64,000 bases of DNA from Litoribacillus peritrichatus (GTDB lineage Bacteria > Pseudomonadota > Gammaproteobacteria > Pseudomonadales > Litoribrevibacteraceae). Shown here in pieces: positions 35,831-43,745 of this stretch. The DNA lies in assembly GCF_039537985.1 (NCBI RefSeq), contig NZ_BAABBN010000007.1:930001-994000 (forward strand), in the 5' to 3' direction. Position 1 is the stretch's first letter. Every line of letters starts with the position of its first letter. The notes below the pieces were generated by a model that saw nothing but the letters and a program-made list of their open reading frames with translations, did no database searches and was not told the origin of the DNA. Both the position numbers and the translations under genes were made by a program.

Positions 35831-36046
35831 ATGAAAGCGGATATCCATCCTAATTACGAAGAAGTGACTATCACTTGTTCTTGCGGTAACTCGTTCAAAA
35901 CAAGCTCTACTTTGTGTAAAGATGTTCACTTGGACGTATGTTCAAGCTGTCATCCTTTCTTCACTGGTAAGCAGAAGATGACTGATACTGGTGGTCGTAT
36001 CGATCGCTTCAAGAAGCGTTTCGGAAACCGTAGTGTTTCTAAGTAA
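35831..36046 (+). CDS. rpmE: 50S ribosomal protein L31 (zinc-binding, C+ form)
   Basis: Large-subunit ribosomal protein that bridges the two subunits. The start at ATG 35831 gives MKADIHPNYEEVTITC, typical of L31, with GAGG 6 nt upstream. The 71-residue protein carries the zinc ligands Cys16, Cys18, Cys37 and Cys40, so it is the zinc-containing type rather than the zinc-free paralogue induced by zinc starvation. Its 3' end overlaps in another frame the presumed start of the nuclease gene, and its terminator lies inside that gene. Confidence 0.97.
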   Translation: MKADIHPNYEEVTITCSCGNSFKTSSTLCKDVHLDVCSSCHPFFTGKQKMTDTGGRIDRFKKRFGNRSVSK

Positions 36047-36842
36047 GTTACGACTTCTACAAAAAAGGCGCCTAATTTTAGGCGCCTTTTTTGTATGTGT
36101 TTCTTTTTCCTGTGTTCAGGCGGACTGTGGCGGTATTGATGGGGTTTCGGTGTCGAAGTTCTCAGATGTGTATGTTGTGGATGGGGATACGCTTGATGTT
36201 GAAGGGCTTGGGCGAGTGCGGTTATTGAATATCAATACGCCTGAAATGAACTTTAAAACTTCACGTGCGCCGGAGCCTTTTGCCATAAAAGCAGCGGAAT
36301 TTGTCAAAAAGAAAGTGTCTGCTGGTGTGGCTATCGAACACGTTGGTCGAGATCGGTATAAAAGAGTGCTGGCAAATGTTTGGGTAAGGGAGGCTTCGGC
36401 TCATAATAATTGGGTTTTGCTTGATCAAATGTTGGTTGTAAATGGTCTGGCATTTCAGATATTTGAATCGCCTGGGCCTTATGTTCAATGTTTGATGAAA
36501 GCGGAAGAGAAGGCTCGCAAGCAAGGGTTGGGTGTTTGGTCGCAACCGGACTATTGGTTAAATTCAGCGAAGTCTGGCTTTGTGATATGGCGGGCTCCTG
36601 TGGCTGATGTAGAGTATTCGGGTTCGATGGTTTGGTTGGTTCTGGATGAGTCCCGACGTTTAGGTGTACGCAAGGCGTTAATTAGCTCTGATGACTTGAT
36701 GTCGGTTAAGGGTAAAAGCCTTGAGTCGCGGGGCTGGGCGGTTCGAAAGAGAAGTTCTTTCGGTGCGCAGTTTTTGTTGTATCCAAAAACTAAGCAGGGC
36801 GTGAATTTTGGTGAAAAAAACAGCTCAAGGACTCTTGACTGA
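36033..36842 (+). CDS. Secreted thermonuclease-like (SNase family) protein
   Basis: Predicted exported nuclease with a staphylococcal-nuclease fold. Family motifs are VYVVDGDTLDVEGLGRVRLLNINTPEMN (active-site Arg and acidic residues) and GRDRYKRVLANVWV; length after the signal is about 240. The start is uncertain. GTG 36033 gives a good signal peptide (KLRLLQKRR basic region, LILGAFFVCVSFSC core, VQA cleavage) and lies inside the last codons of rpmE. GTG 35991 would add 14 residues; no ATG exists between the stop upstream and the signal peptide. The hydrophobic core is encoded by the rpmE terminator hairpin (36061-36092). Codon use past that is normal. The C-terminal about 80 residues are less conserved. 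Confidence 0.8.
   Translation: MFLSKLRLLQKRRLILGAFFVCVSFSCVQADCGGIDGVSVSKFSDVYVVDGDTLDVEGLGRVRLLNINTPEMNFKTSRAPEPFAIKAAEFVKKKVSAGVAIEHVGRDRYKRVLANVWVREASAHNNWVLLDQMLVVNGLAFQIFESPGPYVQCLMKAEEKARKQGLGVWSQPDYWLNSAKSGFVIWRAPVADVEYSGSMVWLVLDESRRLGVRKALISSDDLMSVKGKSLESRGWAVRKRSSFGAQFLLYPKTKQGVNFGEKNSSRTLD
36061..36092 (+). terminator. rpmE terminator lying inside the nuclease signal-peptide codons
   Basis: A6-GGCGCCTA, loop ATTT, TAGGCGCC-T6 is a strong intrinsic terminator 15 nt after rpmE. The same bases read QKRRLILGAFF in the nuclease frame. Confidence 0.88.
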
Positions 36843-36983
36843 TGAGATAGGTTTGATCAAGCGCAAGAGAAAGTTCTCTCGTGGTCATAATTATTAGATA
36901 GTTTCTGATTATCCCTTGTTCAATAACCGCAATTTATATATGCTTCTCGGACTTTTCATTGTTAGAAATTGGATATATTCGCA

Positions 36984-38246
36984 ATGTCTGAAGATTTAAA
37001 ACAAGCAGCATTAGATTATCACGCAGAACCGAAGCCAGGTAAAATCAGTGTAGAGCTGACTAAACCGGCAGAAACCGCTCGCGACCTTTCGTTGGCATAC
37101 AGCCCAGGTGTGGCTGAGCCTGTGAAAGAAATTGCAAAGAACCCTGAAGATGCATACAAGTATACTGCCAAAGGCAATCTTGTAGCGGTCATCTCTGATG
37201 GTTCAGCGATTCTTGGTCTGGGTAATCTAGGTCCTTTGGCTTCAAAGCCAGTTATGGAAGGTAAAAGCCTTCTTTTCAAACGTTTCGCAGGCGTTGACTC
37301 AATTGATATCGAAGTCGATTGTGAAAGCCCTCAGGCGTTTATTGATACAGTTAAGCGCATCGCAGATACGTTTGGCGGTATTAACCTGGAAGATATTAAA
37401 GCTCCTGAGTGTTTCGAAATTGAACGCACTTTGATCGAGCAATGCAGTATTCCTGTTTTCCATGATGACCAGCACGGTACAGCGATTGTAACTGTTGCGG
37501 GTATGCTGAATGCCTTGGAAATCAAGGGTAAGAAGATTGAAGAAGCTACTATGGTTTGCCTTGGTGCAGGCGCTGCAGCGATTTCATGTTCGAAGCTATT
37601 GATTTCTGCTGGTATGAAGCCAGAAAATATCTATATGCTTGACCGTAAGGGTGTGATTCACTCGGGTCGCGAAGACTTGAACGAGTATAAGTCTATGTTT
37701 GCTGTTGAAACTGACAAGCGTACATTGGACGATGCTCTTGAGGGTGCAGATATTTTCCTAGGTCTTTCTGGTCCTGGCTTACTGTCAGGTGAGCAGCTTA
37801 AGAAAATGGCGCCAAGCCCGATCGTTTTTGCTTGCTCTAACCCTGTACCAGAAATTATGCCAGAAGTAGCCGCTGAAGCTCGTGATGATTTGATCATGGC
37901 AACGGGGCGTTCTGACTTCCCTAATCAGGTGAATAATGTTCTGGGCTTCCCGTTCATTTTCCGTGGTGCTTTAGACGTTCGTGCTACAGCAATTAACGAA
38001 GAAATGAAACTTGCGGCAGCTTACGCGATTGCAGCATTGGCAAAAGAAGAAACACCAGCTGAAGTGTTAACAGCTTACGGTGTTGATTCTTTAGAGTTTG
38101 GTCCGGAATACATTATTCCTAAGCCAACTGATCCTCGCCTTTTGGGTGCGGTTTCAAATGCGGTTGCTCAGGCGGCGATTGACTCTGGTGTGGCGACTAA
38201 AGCTTTGCCAGCGAACTACCCGCTGAAATCAGTAGAAGATATCTAA
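36984..38246 (+). CDS. Malic enzyme (malate dehydrogenase, oxaloacetate-decarboxylating)
   Basis: Converts malate to pyruvate and CO2, yielding NADPH or NADH. The start is ATG 36984; the earlier TTG 36969 is unsupported. The 420-residue protein is the short malic-enzyme form without the phosphotransacetylase domain of MaeB. Motifs: YSPGVAEPVKEI (39-50), SDGSAILGLGNLGP (71-84), EDIKAPECFEIE (136-147), DDQHGTA (161-167) and the dinucleotide loop CLGAGAAAISCSKLL (192-206). Cofactor preference cannot be read off with certainty. It ends at a strong terminator facing the PBP1a gene. Confidence 0.95.
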   Translation: MSEDLKQAALDYHAEPKPGKISVELTKPAETARDLSLAYSPGVAEPVKEIAKNPEDAYKYTAKGNLVAVISDGSAILGLGNLGPLASKPVMEGKSLLFKRFAGVDSIDIEVDCESPQAFIDTVKRIADTFGGINLEDIKAPECFEIERTLIEQCSIPVFHDDQHGTAIVTVAGMLNALEIKGKKIEEATMVCLGAGAAAISCSKLLISAGMKPENIYMLDRKGVIHSGREDLNEYKSMFAVETDKRTLDDALEGADIFLGLSGPGLLSGEQLKKMAPSPIVFACSNPVPEIMPEVAAEARDDLIMATGRSDFPNQVNNVLGFPFIFRGALDVRATAINEEMKLAAAYAIAALAKEETPAEVLTAYGVDSLEFGPEYIIPKPTDPRLLGAVSNAVAQAAIDSGVATKALPANYPLKSVEDI

Positions 38247-38271
38247 TATTTATTAGATAGATACTATTGAT

Positions 38272-38299
38272 AAAAAAACCTCCGAAAGGAGGTTTTTTT
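38272..38299. terminator. Bidirectional terminator between the malic enzyme and PBP1a genes
   Basis: A7-CCTCC, loop GAAA, GGAGG-T7 is a perfect hairpin between convergent genes. Confidence 0.93.
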
Positions 38300-38337
38300 A
38301 TGTCTGTTTTTTGCGTTTGGTTGTTCGGATGGCTGTG

Positions 38338-40728
38338 TTAGAACAGCTCATCCAAAACGTCTGTTGGGTGCCCTTGATCAATCAATACAGGTCGGGCGTT
38401 TCGTTCTTCTGGTGGTGGCGGAACGTGTTCGCTGCGGAATATCTCAAAGATGGCATCTTTTTCACCAGGAAGAGCTCTGTGGCCGGTTGTTGGGTTAACG
38501 CGTATGGTTACTATGCCTTCTGGTTGCTGCATGCTGCTTTCGTAAGGTGGTAGAGCTTCTTCCATGAAATCCTTCCAGATGGGCAATGCTGCTCGGCCGC
38601 CGTACTCGTTTCGGCCCAGGGTTGTAGGGTTGTCGAACCCGACCCATACAGTGGCAACGAGGTCGGAATTAAAGCCGGAGAACCAAGCGTCGACCTGATC
38701 GTTGGTTGTTCCGGTTTTGCCTGCTAAGTCGTTTCTGTTGAGGGACTTGGCTGATCGGGCGGTTCCCAGTTTAATCACATCTTTCATCATGTCGGTAATA
38801 ATATAAACGCTGCGAGGGTCAATGCTGTTCGGTTTTTCTTTTGAAAGGTTCTTTTCCGGGTCGGGCCTTGCTCGCTCATTCTGATAAACGATATTGCCAT
38901 TGATGTCTTCAATGTGATCAATGATGTAGCTTTTAATATTTTTTCCGCCGTTTGCCAGTGTGCTGTATGCGGATGCCAGCTCCAGAGGGGTAACAGCTGC
39001 GCTGCCAAGTGAGAGGGAAAGGTCTTTTGGTAGTTGTTCGTCGGAAAAACCGAACTGACGAACGGTCTCGATCGTCTGCTTGATTCCAAGGGTTTGTACG
39101 ATGCGTATGGAGATCAGGTTTCTCGATTGATACAGTGCTTGCCTTAAGCGGGTAGGGCCATAGAATTTTCCGCTGGCGTTTTCTGGCCGCCAAGAAGTCT
39201 CCAGTTGTTGATCCTGAAATACAACGGGTGCGTCATTGATGATTGATGCAGCGGTAAAGCCGTCTTGCAGGGCAGAGTAGTAAATGAAAGGTTTGAACGC
39301 AGAGCCTGCTTGACGCTTGGCGGATGTTGCGCGATTAAATTTGCTTGCGTAGAACTCAAAGCCGCCCTGTAATGCGCTAATGGCCCCGGTGTTGGGGTTG
39401 ATGGCAATGAATGCAGCCTGGGCTTCGGGGTGTTGTCCGAGTACCCAGCCATTTTCCGGGTCAAGGTAAACTCGGACAATGTCGCCCTGAGTCAGAACAT
39501 CAGAGGCCTTTCTGACCCGGCTTCCTTTTTTATTGATATTTACTCTTTTTCTTGCCCATGTGAGTTTGGCGACTGGGATGCTGATCATTTCTCCAGTTTT
39601 AGTAATTAGGTTGGCTTCTTTTGATGAAACCTCCCAAACCAATGCCGGGATAAGGTGGTTTATGATTCGATGGTCTTTTAAAAGGGTTGTAAGTTCTTTG
39701 GTTTCTATCGGGTTGCTTGCGTCATTCAGTAGATCTGAAATTTCTGTGTGACTCTCAGGACCAAGAAAGCCATGGCGCTTGCTGTAGTTGACCAGGTGGG
39801 TGGAAACCGCTTTTAATGCGCTAGCCTGGTGTGAGCTGTCGATGGTTGTGAAAATTTTGTAGCCACTAGTGTATATGTCGTCGGGGAAAATTTTTAATGC
39901 TTCAGTTCTTGCCATGTCCGCAGCATAGAGTGCATCAATTTCAGACTTGGGTGAGTGGTATTTGGCTGAGACCTGGCTTTGTTTGGCAATGATCTTTTGG
40001 TTCTCGGTGATGTAGCCGAGTGCAAACATCCTGTCCAGAATCCAGTTTCTTCTTTCGGTGGCTCGTTCTGGGTTGCGTATCGGGTTGAAGGCTGATGGTG
40101 CTTTGGGTAAACCTGCAATCATTGCGGTTTGTGCTAGAGTTAACTCGTGAACACTCTTTCCATAGTAGGTTCGAGCGGCAGCAGCGATTCCGTAGGAGCG
40201 ATGACCGAGATAAATTTTATTCAGATAGAGTTCGAGAATCTTTTCTTTGCTCAGTGCTTTTTCTATTTGAAGCGCAAGCAATATTTCATTGAACTTTCTG
40301 GAAAAGGTCTTTTCTCGGGACAGAAAGTAGTTTTTAGCAACCTGCATTGTGATCGTGCTGCCGCCTGACTGAATGGAACCTGTGGTGGCTAGTTGGGCTG
40401 CCGCTCTGGCGAGGCCTACGAGGTCGACACCTTGGTGTTCCCAAAAGCGGTTATCTTCAGCGGAAATAAGCGCATTAATGAAGTTAGTCGGAATTTCGTG
40501 GTATGAAATTGGAGATCGGTGTTTTTCGCCATATTCGGAAATTAGCTTGCCGTCTTGAGTGAAAATTTTGAGAGGGACCTGCAGCTGTATATCCTGAATT
40601 TCTTCCACAGGAGGAAGGTTAGGAATTAGGCAAAGCGTGATTCCGGAGAAGAGTAAAGTGACAGAACAGATGCCTGAAAAAATTAAGTAACTAAATGTTT
40701 TTATTGCTCTGAATGTGGCTTGTTTCAT
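38338..40728 (-). CDS. mrcA: Class A penicillin-binding protein 1a
   Basis: Bifunctional peptidoglycan synthase: glycosyltransferase plus transpeptidase. The 796-residue protein has an N-terminal membrane anchor (about 13-35), GT51 catalytic Glu91 in SAEDNRFWEHQGVD, the second GT motif GGSTITMQVAKNYFLSREKTFSRK (about 122-145), an OB/ODD domain (about 315-430) and the transpeptidase motifs SAFK (Ser476), SRN (535-537) and KTGTT (671-675). The C-terminal stretch DEVPPPPEERNARPVLIDQG is low complexity. It is divergent from pilM, as in Pseudomonas (ponA next to pilMNOPQ). A promoter is visible in the gap. Confidence 0.97.
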   Translation of the reverse strand: MKQATFRAIKTFSYLIFSGICSVTLLFSGITLCLIPNLPPVEEIQDIQLQVPLKIFTQDGKLISEYGEKHRSPISYHEIPTNFINALISAEDNRFWEHQGVDLVGLARAAAQLATTGSIQSGGSTITMQVAKNYFLSREKTFSRKFNEILLALQIEKALSKEKILELYLNKIYLGHRSYGIAAAARTYYGKSVHELTLAQTAMIAGLPKAPSAFNPIRNPERATERRNWILDRMFALGYITENQKIIAKQSQVSAKYHSPKSEIDALYAADMARTEALKIFPDDIYTSGYKIFTTIDSSHQASALKAVSTHLVNYSKRHGFLGPESHTEISDLLNDASNPIETKELTTLLKDHRIINHLIPALVWEVSSKEANLITKTGEMISIPVAKLTWARKRVNINKKGSRVRKASDVLTQGDIVRVYLDPENGWVLGQHPEAQAAFIAINPNTGAISALQGGFEFYASKFNRATSAKRQAGSAFKPFIYYSALQDGFTAASIINDAPVVFQDQQLETSWRPENASGKFYGPTRLRQALYQSRNLISIRIVQTLGIKQTIETVRQFGFSDEQLPKDLSLSLGSAAVTPLELASAYSTLANGGKNIKSYIIDHIEDINGNIVYQNERARPDPEKNLSKEKPNSIDPRSVYIITDMMKDVIKLGTARSAKSLNRNDLAGKTGTTNDQVDAWFSGFNSDLVATVWVGFDNPTTLGRNEYGGRAALPIWKDFMEEALPPYESSMQQPEGIVTIRVNPTTGHRALPGEKDAIFEIFRSEHVPPPPEERNARPVLIDQGHPTDVLDELF

Positions 40729-40742
40729 AGAAATCGCATTTT

Positions 40743-40771
40743 GATATATAGGAATTTTTTTAAAATGTTAA
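40743..40771 (-). promoter_or_regulatory. Probable sigma70 promoter of mrcA
   Basis: On the minus strand TTAACA (40766-40771), a 17-bp spacer and TATATC (40743-40748), just upstream of the mrcA ATG. Confidence 0.5.
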
Positions 40772-40819
40772 CTGTGCTGGAATCATAGCATTTTGAGGTC
40801 TACTTTTTTAGTTCAGGGT

Positions 40820-40848
40820 TTGCTATATCTATAAAGCTGTTATTTAAT
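40820..40848 (+). promoter_or_regulatory. Probable sigma70 promoter of the pilM operon
   Basis: TTGCTA (40820-40825), a 17-bp spacer and TTTAAT (40843-40848), 52 nt upstream of the pilM GTG. Confidence 0.5.
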
Positions 40849-40899
40849 GTACATTACTACATAGTTCACGTAAGTGCTCGTACTATTAGGGAATTCTCA

Positions 40900-41964
40900 G
40901 TGTTCGGATTATTTAAAAGAAAAACAACAGCACTGTTGGGGTTGGATATCAGTTCTACAACAGTGAAGCTCATCGAACTTGGTCAGCAAGGCAATCGTTA
41001 TCGTGTGGAAAGCTATGCGGTAGAGCCTTTGTCTGAGAGTTCCGTTGTCGAGAAAAACATACAAGACGCTGAAGCCGTAGGTGAGTCCATTTCACGGGTG
41101 GTTGCCCGCGCTAAATGTCGTGCCCGAAGTGCAGCTGTTGCTGTTTCTGGTTCCTCAGTGATCACTAAGACCATTGAGGAAAATGCTTCTCTGACTGAAG
41201 ATGATCTTGAAAACAAAATCATGTTGGATGCTCATCAGCACATTCCTTTTCCTCTGGAAGATGTGTACCTGGATTTCGAAATTCAAGGTCCCTCTCCGGA
41301 AAATGAAGATATGCTGGAGGTCGTCCTTGCTGCATGTCGAAAAGAAGATGTGGAAGTCAGAGAGGGTGTCTGCACCTTGAGTGGTCTGACCGCAAAAGTG
41401 GTGGATGTAGAGGCCTATGCCCTGGAGCGCTCCCTTGAGTTGATTCAGAGTCAGTTGGACGGTGATATCCAGGATATGCTTGTGGCGATTATTGATATCG
41501 GAGCCACGACGACTACTCTTAGTGTACTTCACGAAGGTAAGACAATTTATAATCGAGATCAGGTTTTTGGCGGTAAGCAACTGACCGAAGAAATTATGAG
41601 GCGTTATGGTTTGTCTATGGAAGAGGCTGGCTTAGCTAAAAAGCAGGGCGGTTTACCTGATGACTATGAGGTGGAAGTCTTACAGCAGTTCAAGGAAGCT
41701 GCAGTTCAGCAAATAAGCCGTTCTCTTCAGTTGTTCTTTAATGGATCTCAGTACCACGATGTGAACTATATCGTTTTATCGGGAGGCAGTGCTTCAATAC
41801 CTGGCCTGGATGAAATGGTGCAGGAGAAATTGGGCACGAGAGCGATCGTTGCGAACCCGTTTATTGATATGTCTATTTCGCCAAAAGTGAATGCTACGGC
41901 TTTGTCTAATGATGCACCCTCTTTGATGGTTGCTTGCGGTTTAGCGTTGAGGAGCTTTGATTAA
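40900..41964 (+). CDS. pilM: Type IV pilus assembly protein PilM
   Basis: Actin-like cytoplasmic ATPase that binds the N-terminus of PilN and forms the inner-membrane alignment subcomplex. The start is GTG 40900 with AGGG 8 nt upstream (MFGLFKRKTTALLGLDISSTTVKLIEL, the usual PilM start). The 354 residues show phosphate-binding loops GLDISSTTVKLIE and IIDIGATTTTLSV, and the adenosine motif VLSGGSASIPGL, typical of FtsA/PilM. First of an eight-gene run (pilMNOPQ-aroK-aroB-damX) with tight spacing; pilN begins 2 nt after its stop. Confidence 0.97.
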   Translation: MFGLFKRKTTALLGLDISSTTVKLIELGQQGNRYRVESYAVEPLSESSVVEKNIQDAEAVGESISRVVARAKCRARSAAVAVSGSSVITKTIEENASLTEDDLENKIMLDAHQHIPFPLEDVYLDFEIQGPSPENEDMLEVVLAACRKEDVEVREGVCTLSGLTAKVVDVEAYALERSLELIQSQLDGDIQDMLVAIIDIGATTTTLSVLHEGKTIYNRDQVFGGKQLTEEIMRRYGLSMEEAGLAKKQGGLPDDYEVEVLQQFKEAAVQQISRSLQLFFNGSQYHDVNYIVLSGGSASIPGLDEMVQEKLGTRAIVANPFIDMSISPKVNATALSNDAPSLMVACGLALRSFD

Positions 41965-41966
41965 AT

Positions 41967-42548
41967 ATGGCTAAAATTAACCTTAGACCATGGCGAGAAG
42001 AGCTTAGGCAGGAACGACAGCAGCAATTTATGGTGGTTCTTGTTGGTGTTCTCGTTCTTTCTTTTAGTGTCTTGTTTTTTTGGCATCAATATTTAACGGG
42101 TTTGATTGATGATCAGACTTCTCGAAATCAGTTTATATTGCAGGAAACAGATAAGTTAAAAGAACAAATTGCTGAAATTGATAAGTTGAAACAAGAGCGT
42201 AAGCGACTTATTGATAGAATGAAAGTCATTCAGGAATTACAGGGTAATCGTCCTGTTATTGTCAAAGTCTTTGATGAGCTTGTTCGAACTGTACCTGACG
42301 GGATTTTTTATCAGAGTATTTCAATGCAAGGAATGCAGCTAAGTGTAGCCGGTGTAGCGGACTCTAATAATCGCATTTCATCTCTGATGAGAAATTTTGA
42401 TAATTCTGAGTGGTTTAAGGAGCCTAACCTGACTTCAGTGAAAGCACTGAAAGGTGAGGCAGGCACATCCAGTCGATTTAATTTAAGTGTTTTACAAACC
42501 ACTCCTAATGCTGAAGAAGAAGTGAAGGGTCGGAGGAAGAAATTATGA
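41967..42548 (+). CDS. pilN: Type IV pilus assembly protein PilN
   Basis: Inner-membrane bitopic protein. The N-terminus MAKINLRPWREELRQERQQQ contains the conserved INLRPW motif that docks in PilM, followed by one transmembrane helix (about 22-42), a coiled coil (about 45-90) and a small ferredoxin-like periplasmic domain. The 193-residue length is normal. It overlaps pilO by 4 nt. Confidence 0.96.
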   Translation: MAKINLRPWREELRQERQQQFMVVLVGVLVLSFSVLFFWHQYLTGLIDDQTSRNQFILQETDKLKEQIAEIDKLKQERKRLIDRMKVIQELQGNRPVIVKVFDELVRTVPDGIFYQSISMQGMQLSVAGVADSNNRISSLMRNFDNSEWFKEPNLTSVKALKGEAGTSSRFNLSVLQTTPNAEEEVKGRRKKL

Positions 42549-43192
42549 GTTTATCTGACTCGATTCAAAAACTTAATGAACTTGATTTAAATGATATAGA
42601 TTTTAATAACATTGGGTCTTGGCCTATTGCTGGTCGAGTGTTTATTTTAGCTTTGGTTATGGGTTTAGTTTTGGCCGCTGGATTTTGGTTTCATATTAAA
42701 GGGCTAGGTGAAACCTATGAAAGTGAAGTCGCTAAAGAAAAAACTTTAAAAGAAGATTTTGAAATTAAGGCTTTTAAAGTAGCAAACTTAGGTGTCTATA
42801 AACAGCAAATGACGGAAATGGAAGAAACGTTTGGTGCATTGCTGCGTCAGTTGCCCAGTGATACTGAAGTCGCAGGTTTGCTGGAAGATATAACTCATAC
42901 GGGTTTAGGAAGTGGTTTGAAATTTGAGACAATTGATTTACAGCCTGAGCTTAAAAAAGAGTTTTATATTGAACTGCCTTTTAAAATTCGGGTTGAAGGC
43001 TCATATCATGAGTTAGGGTCGTTTGTCAGCGGTGTTGCTGGTCTGCCTCGAATTGTAACATTGCATGATTTGGATATTAAAAATAAAAGTGTAAAAAATA
43101 AAGAAGAAGGCCATGCATCGGGTGTTTTAGTGATGGATGTTCTGGCAAAAACTTACCGTTATAACGAAACTAAAAAAAGAGGAGCTAACTAG
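42545..43192 (+). CDS. pilO: Type IV pilus assembly protein PilO
   Basis: Partner of PilN, with a short cytosolic tail, a transmembrane helix (about 28-48, ALVMGLVLAAGFWFHIKGL), a coiled coil and a periplasmic ferredoxin-like fold (LPFKIRVEGSYHELGSFVSGVAGLPRIV is the family motif). 215 residues. Overlap with pilN is 4 nt; its TAG shares one base with the GTG of pilP (TAGTG). Confidence 0.96.
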   Translation: MSLSDSIQKLNELDLNDIDFNNIGSWPIAGRVFILALVMGLVLAAGFWFHIKGLGETYESEVAKEKTLKEDFEIKAFKVANLGVYKQQMTEMEETFGALLRQLPSDTEVAGLLEDITHTGLGSGLKFETIDLQPELKKEFYIELPFKIRVEGSYHELGSFVSGVAGLPRIVTLHDLDIKNKSVKNKEEGHASGVLVMDVLAKTYRYNETKKRGAN

Positions 43193-43743
43193 TGTCTAGA
43201 TTTAGGTCTCTTATTCGGTTTTTGGTTGTAATGTTAATATCAATAACGTTGGCAGGCTGTTATGGCCAAAAAGGCCTCAGCGACATTAAAGCTTATATGG
43301 CCGATATTCGAAGCAAGCCTCATGGGCGTGTAGAGCCTCTGCCTGAATTTCATGCCTACGAATCTTTTACATATCAGGCGAGTGAGTTGCGTTCTCCTTT
43401 TACCAAGCCTGTTGTTATTGAGGTTTTGCATACAGAGGTTAAAAAAACGCAAAATATTTTTCCTGATTTAGATCGATCTAAAGAGTATTTGGAACGCTTC
43501 GCTATCACTACGCTTGCTATGGTAGGGACTTTAGCAAGGGAAGGTGATGACCTTTGGGCGTTGATCAGCGATGAGAATGGTGATGTACATAGAGTTAAAG
43601 AAGGTAATTATCTGGGTCAGAATCACGGTGAGATAATTTCAGTCAGTGAGCTTGGCTTACAGGTCTTGGAAATAGTTCCTGATGGAAATGGGGATTGGAT
43701 TCAGCGTCCCAGAGCTATTCAAATTGACGGTTTAGAAGAATAA
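43192..43743 (+). CDS. pilP: Type IV pilus assembly lipoprotein PilP
   Basis: Periplasmic lipoprotein linking the PilMNO inner-membrane complex to the PilQ secretin. The start is GTG 43192 (overlapping the PilO stop by one base). Signal peptide with lipobox LAGC (Cys23), a disordered stalk, and a C-terminal beta domain (EDDLWALISDENGDVHRVKEGNYLG) that binds PilQ. 183 residues. Confidence 0.95.
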   Translation: MSRFRSLIRFLVVMLISITLAGCYGQKGLSDIKAYMADIRSKPHGRVEPLPEFHAYESFTYQASELRSPFTKPVVIEVLHTEVKKTQNIFPDLDRSKEYLERFAITTLAMVGTLAREGDDLWALISDENGDVHRVKEGNYLGQNHGEIISVSELGLQVLEIVPDGNGDWIQRPRAIQIDGLEE

Positions 43744-43745
43744 AA

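Noticed and set aside
36984..38246. Calling the malic enzyme maeB
   Set aside because: MaeB of enterobacteria has a C-terminal phosphotransacetylase domain that is absent here, so no symbol is given.
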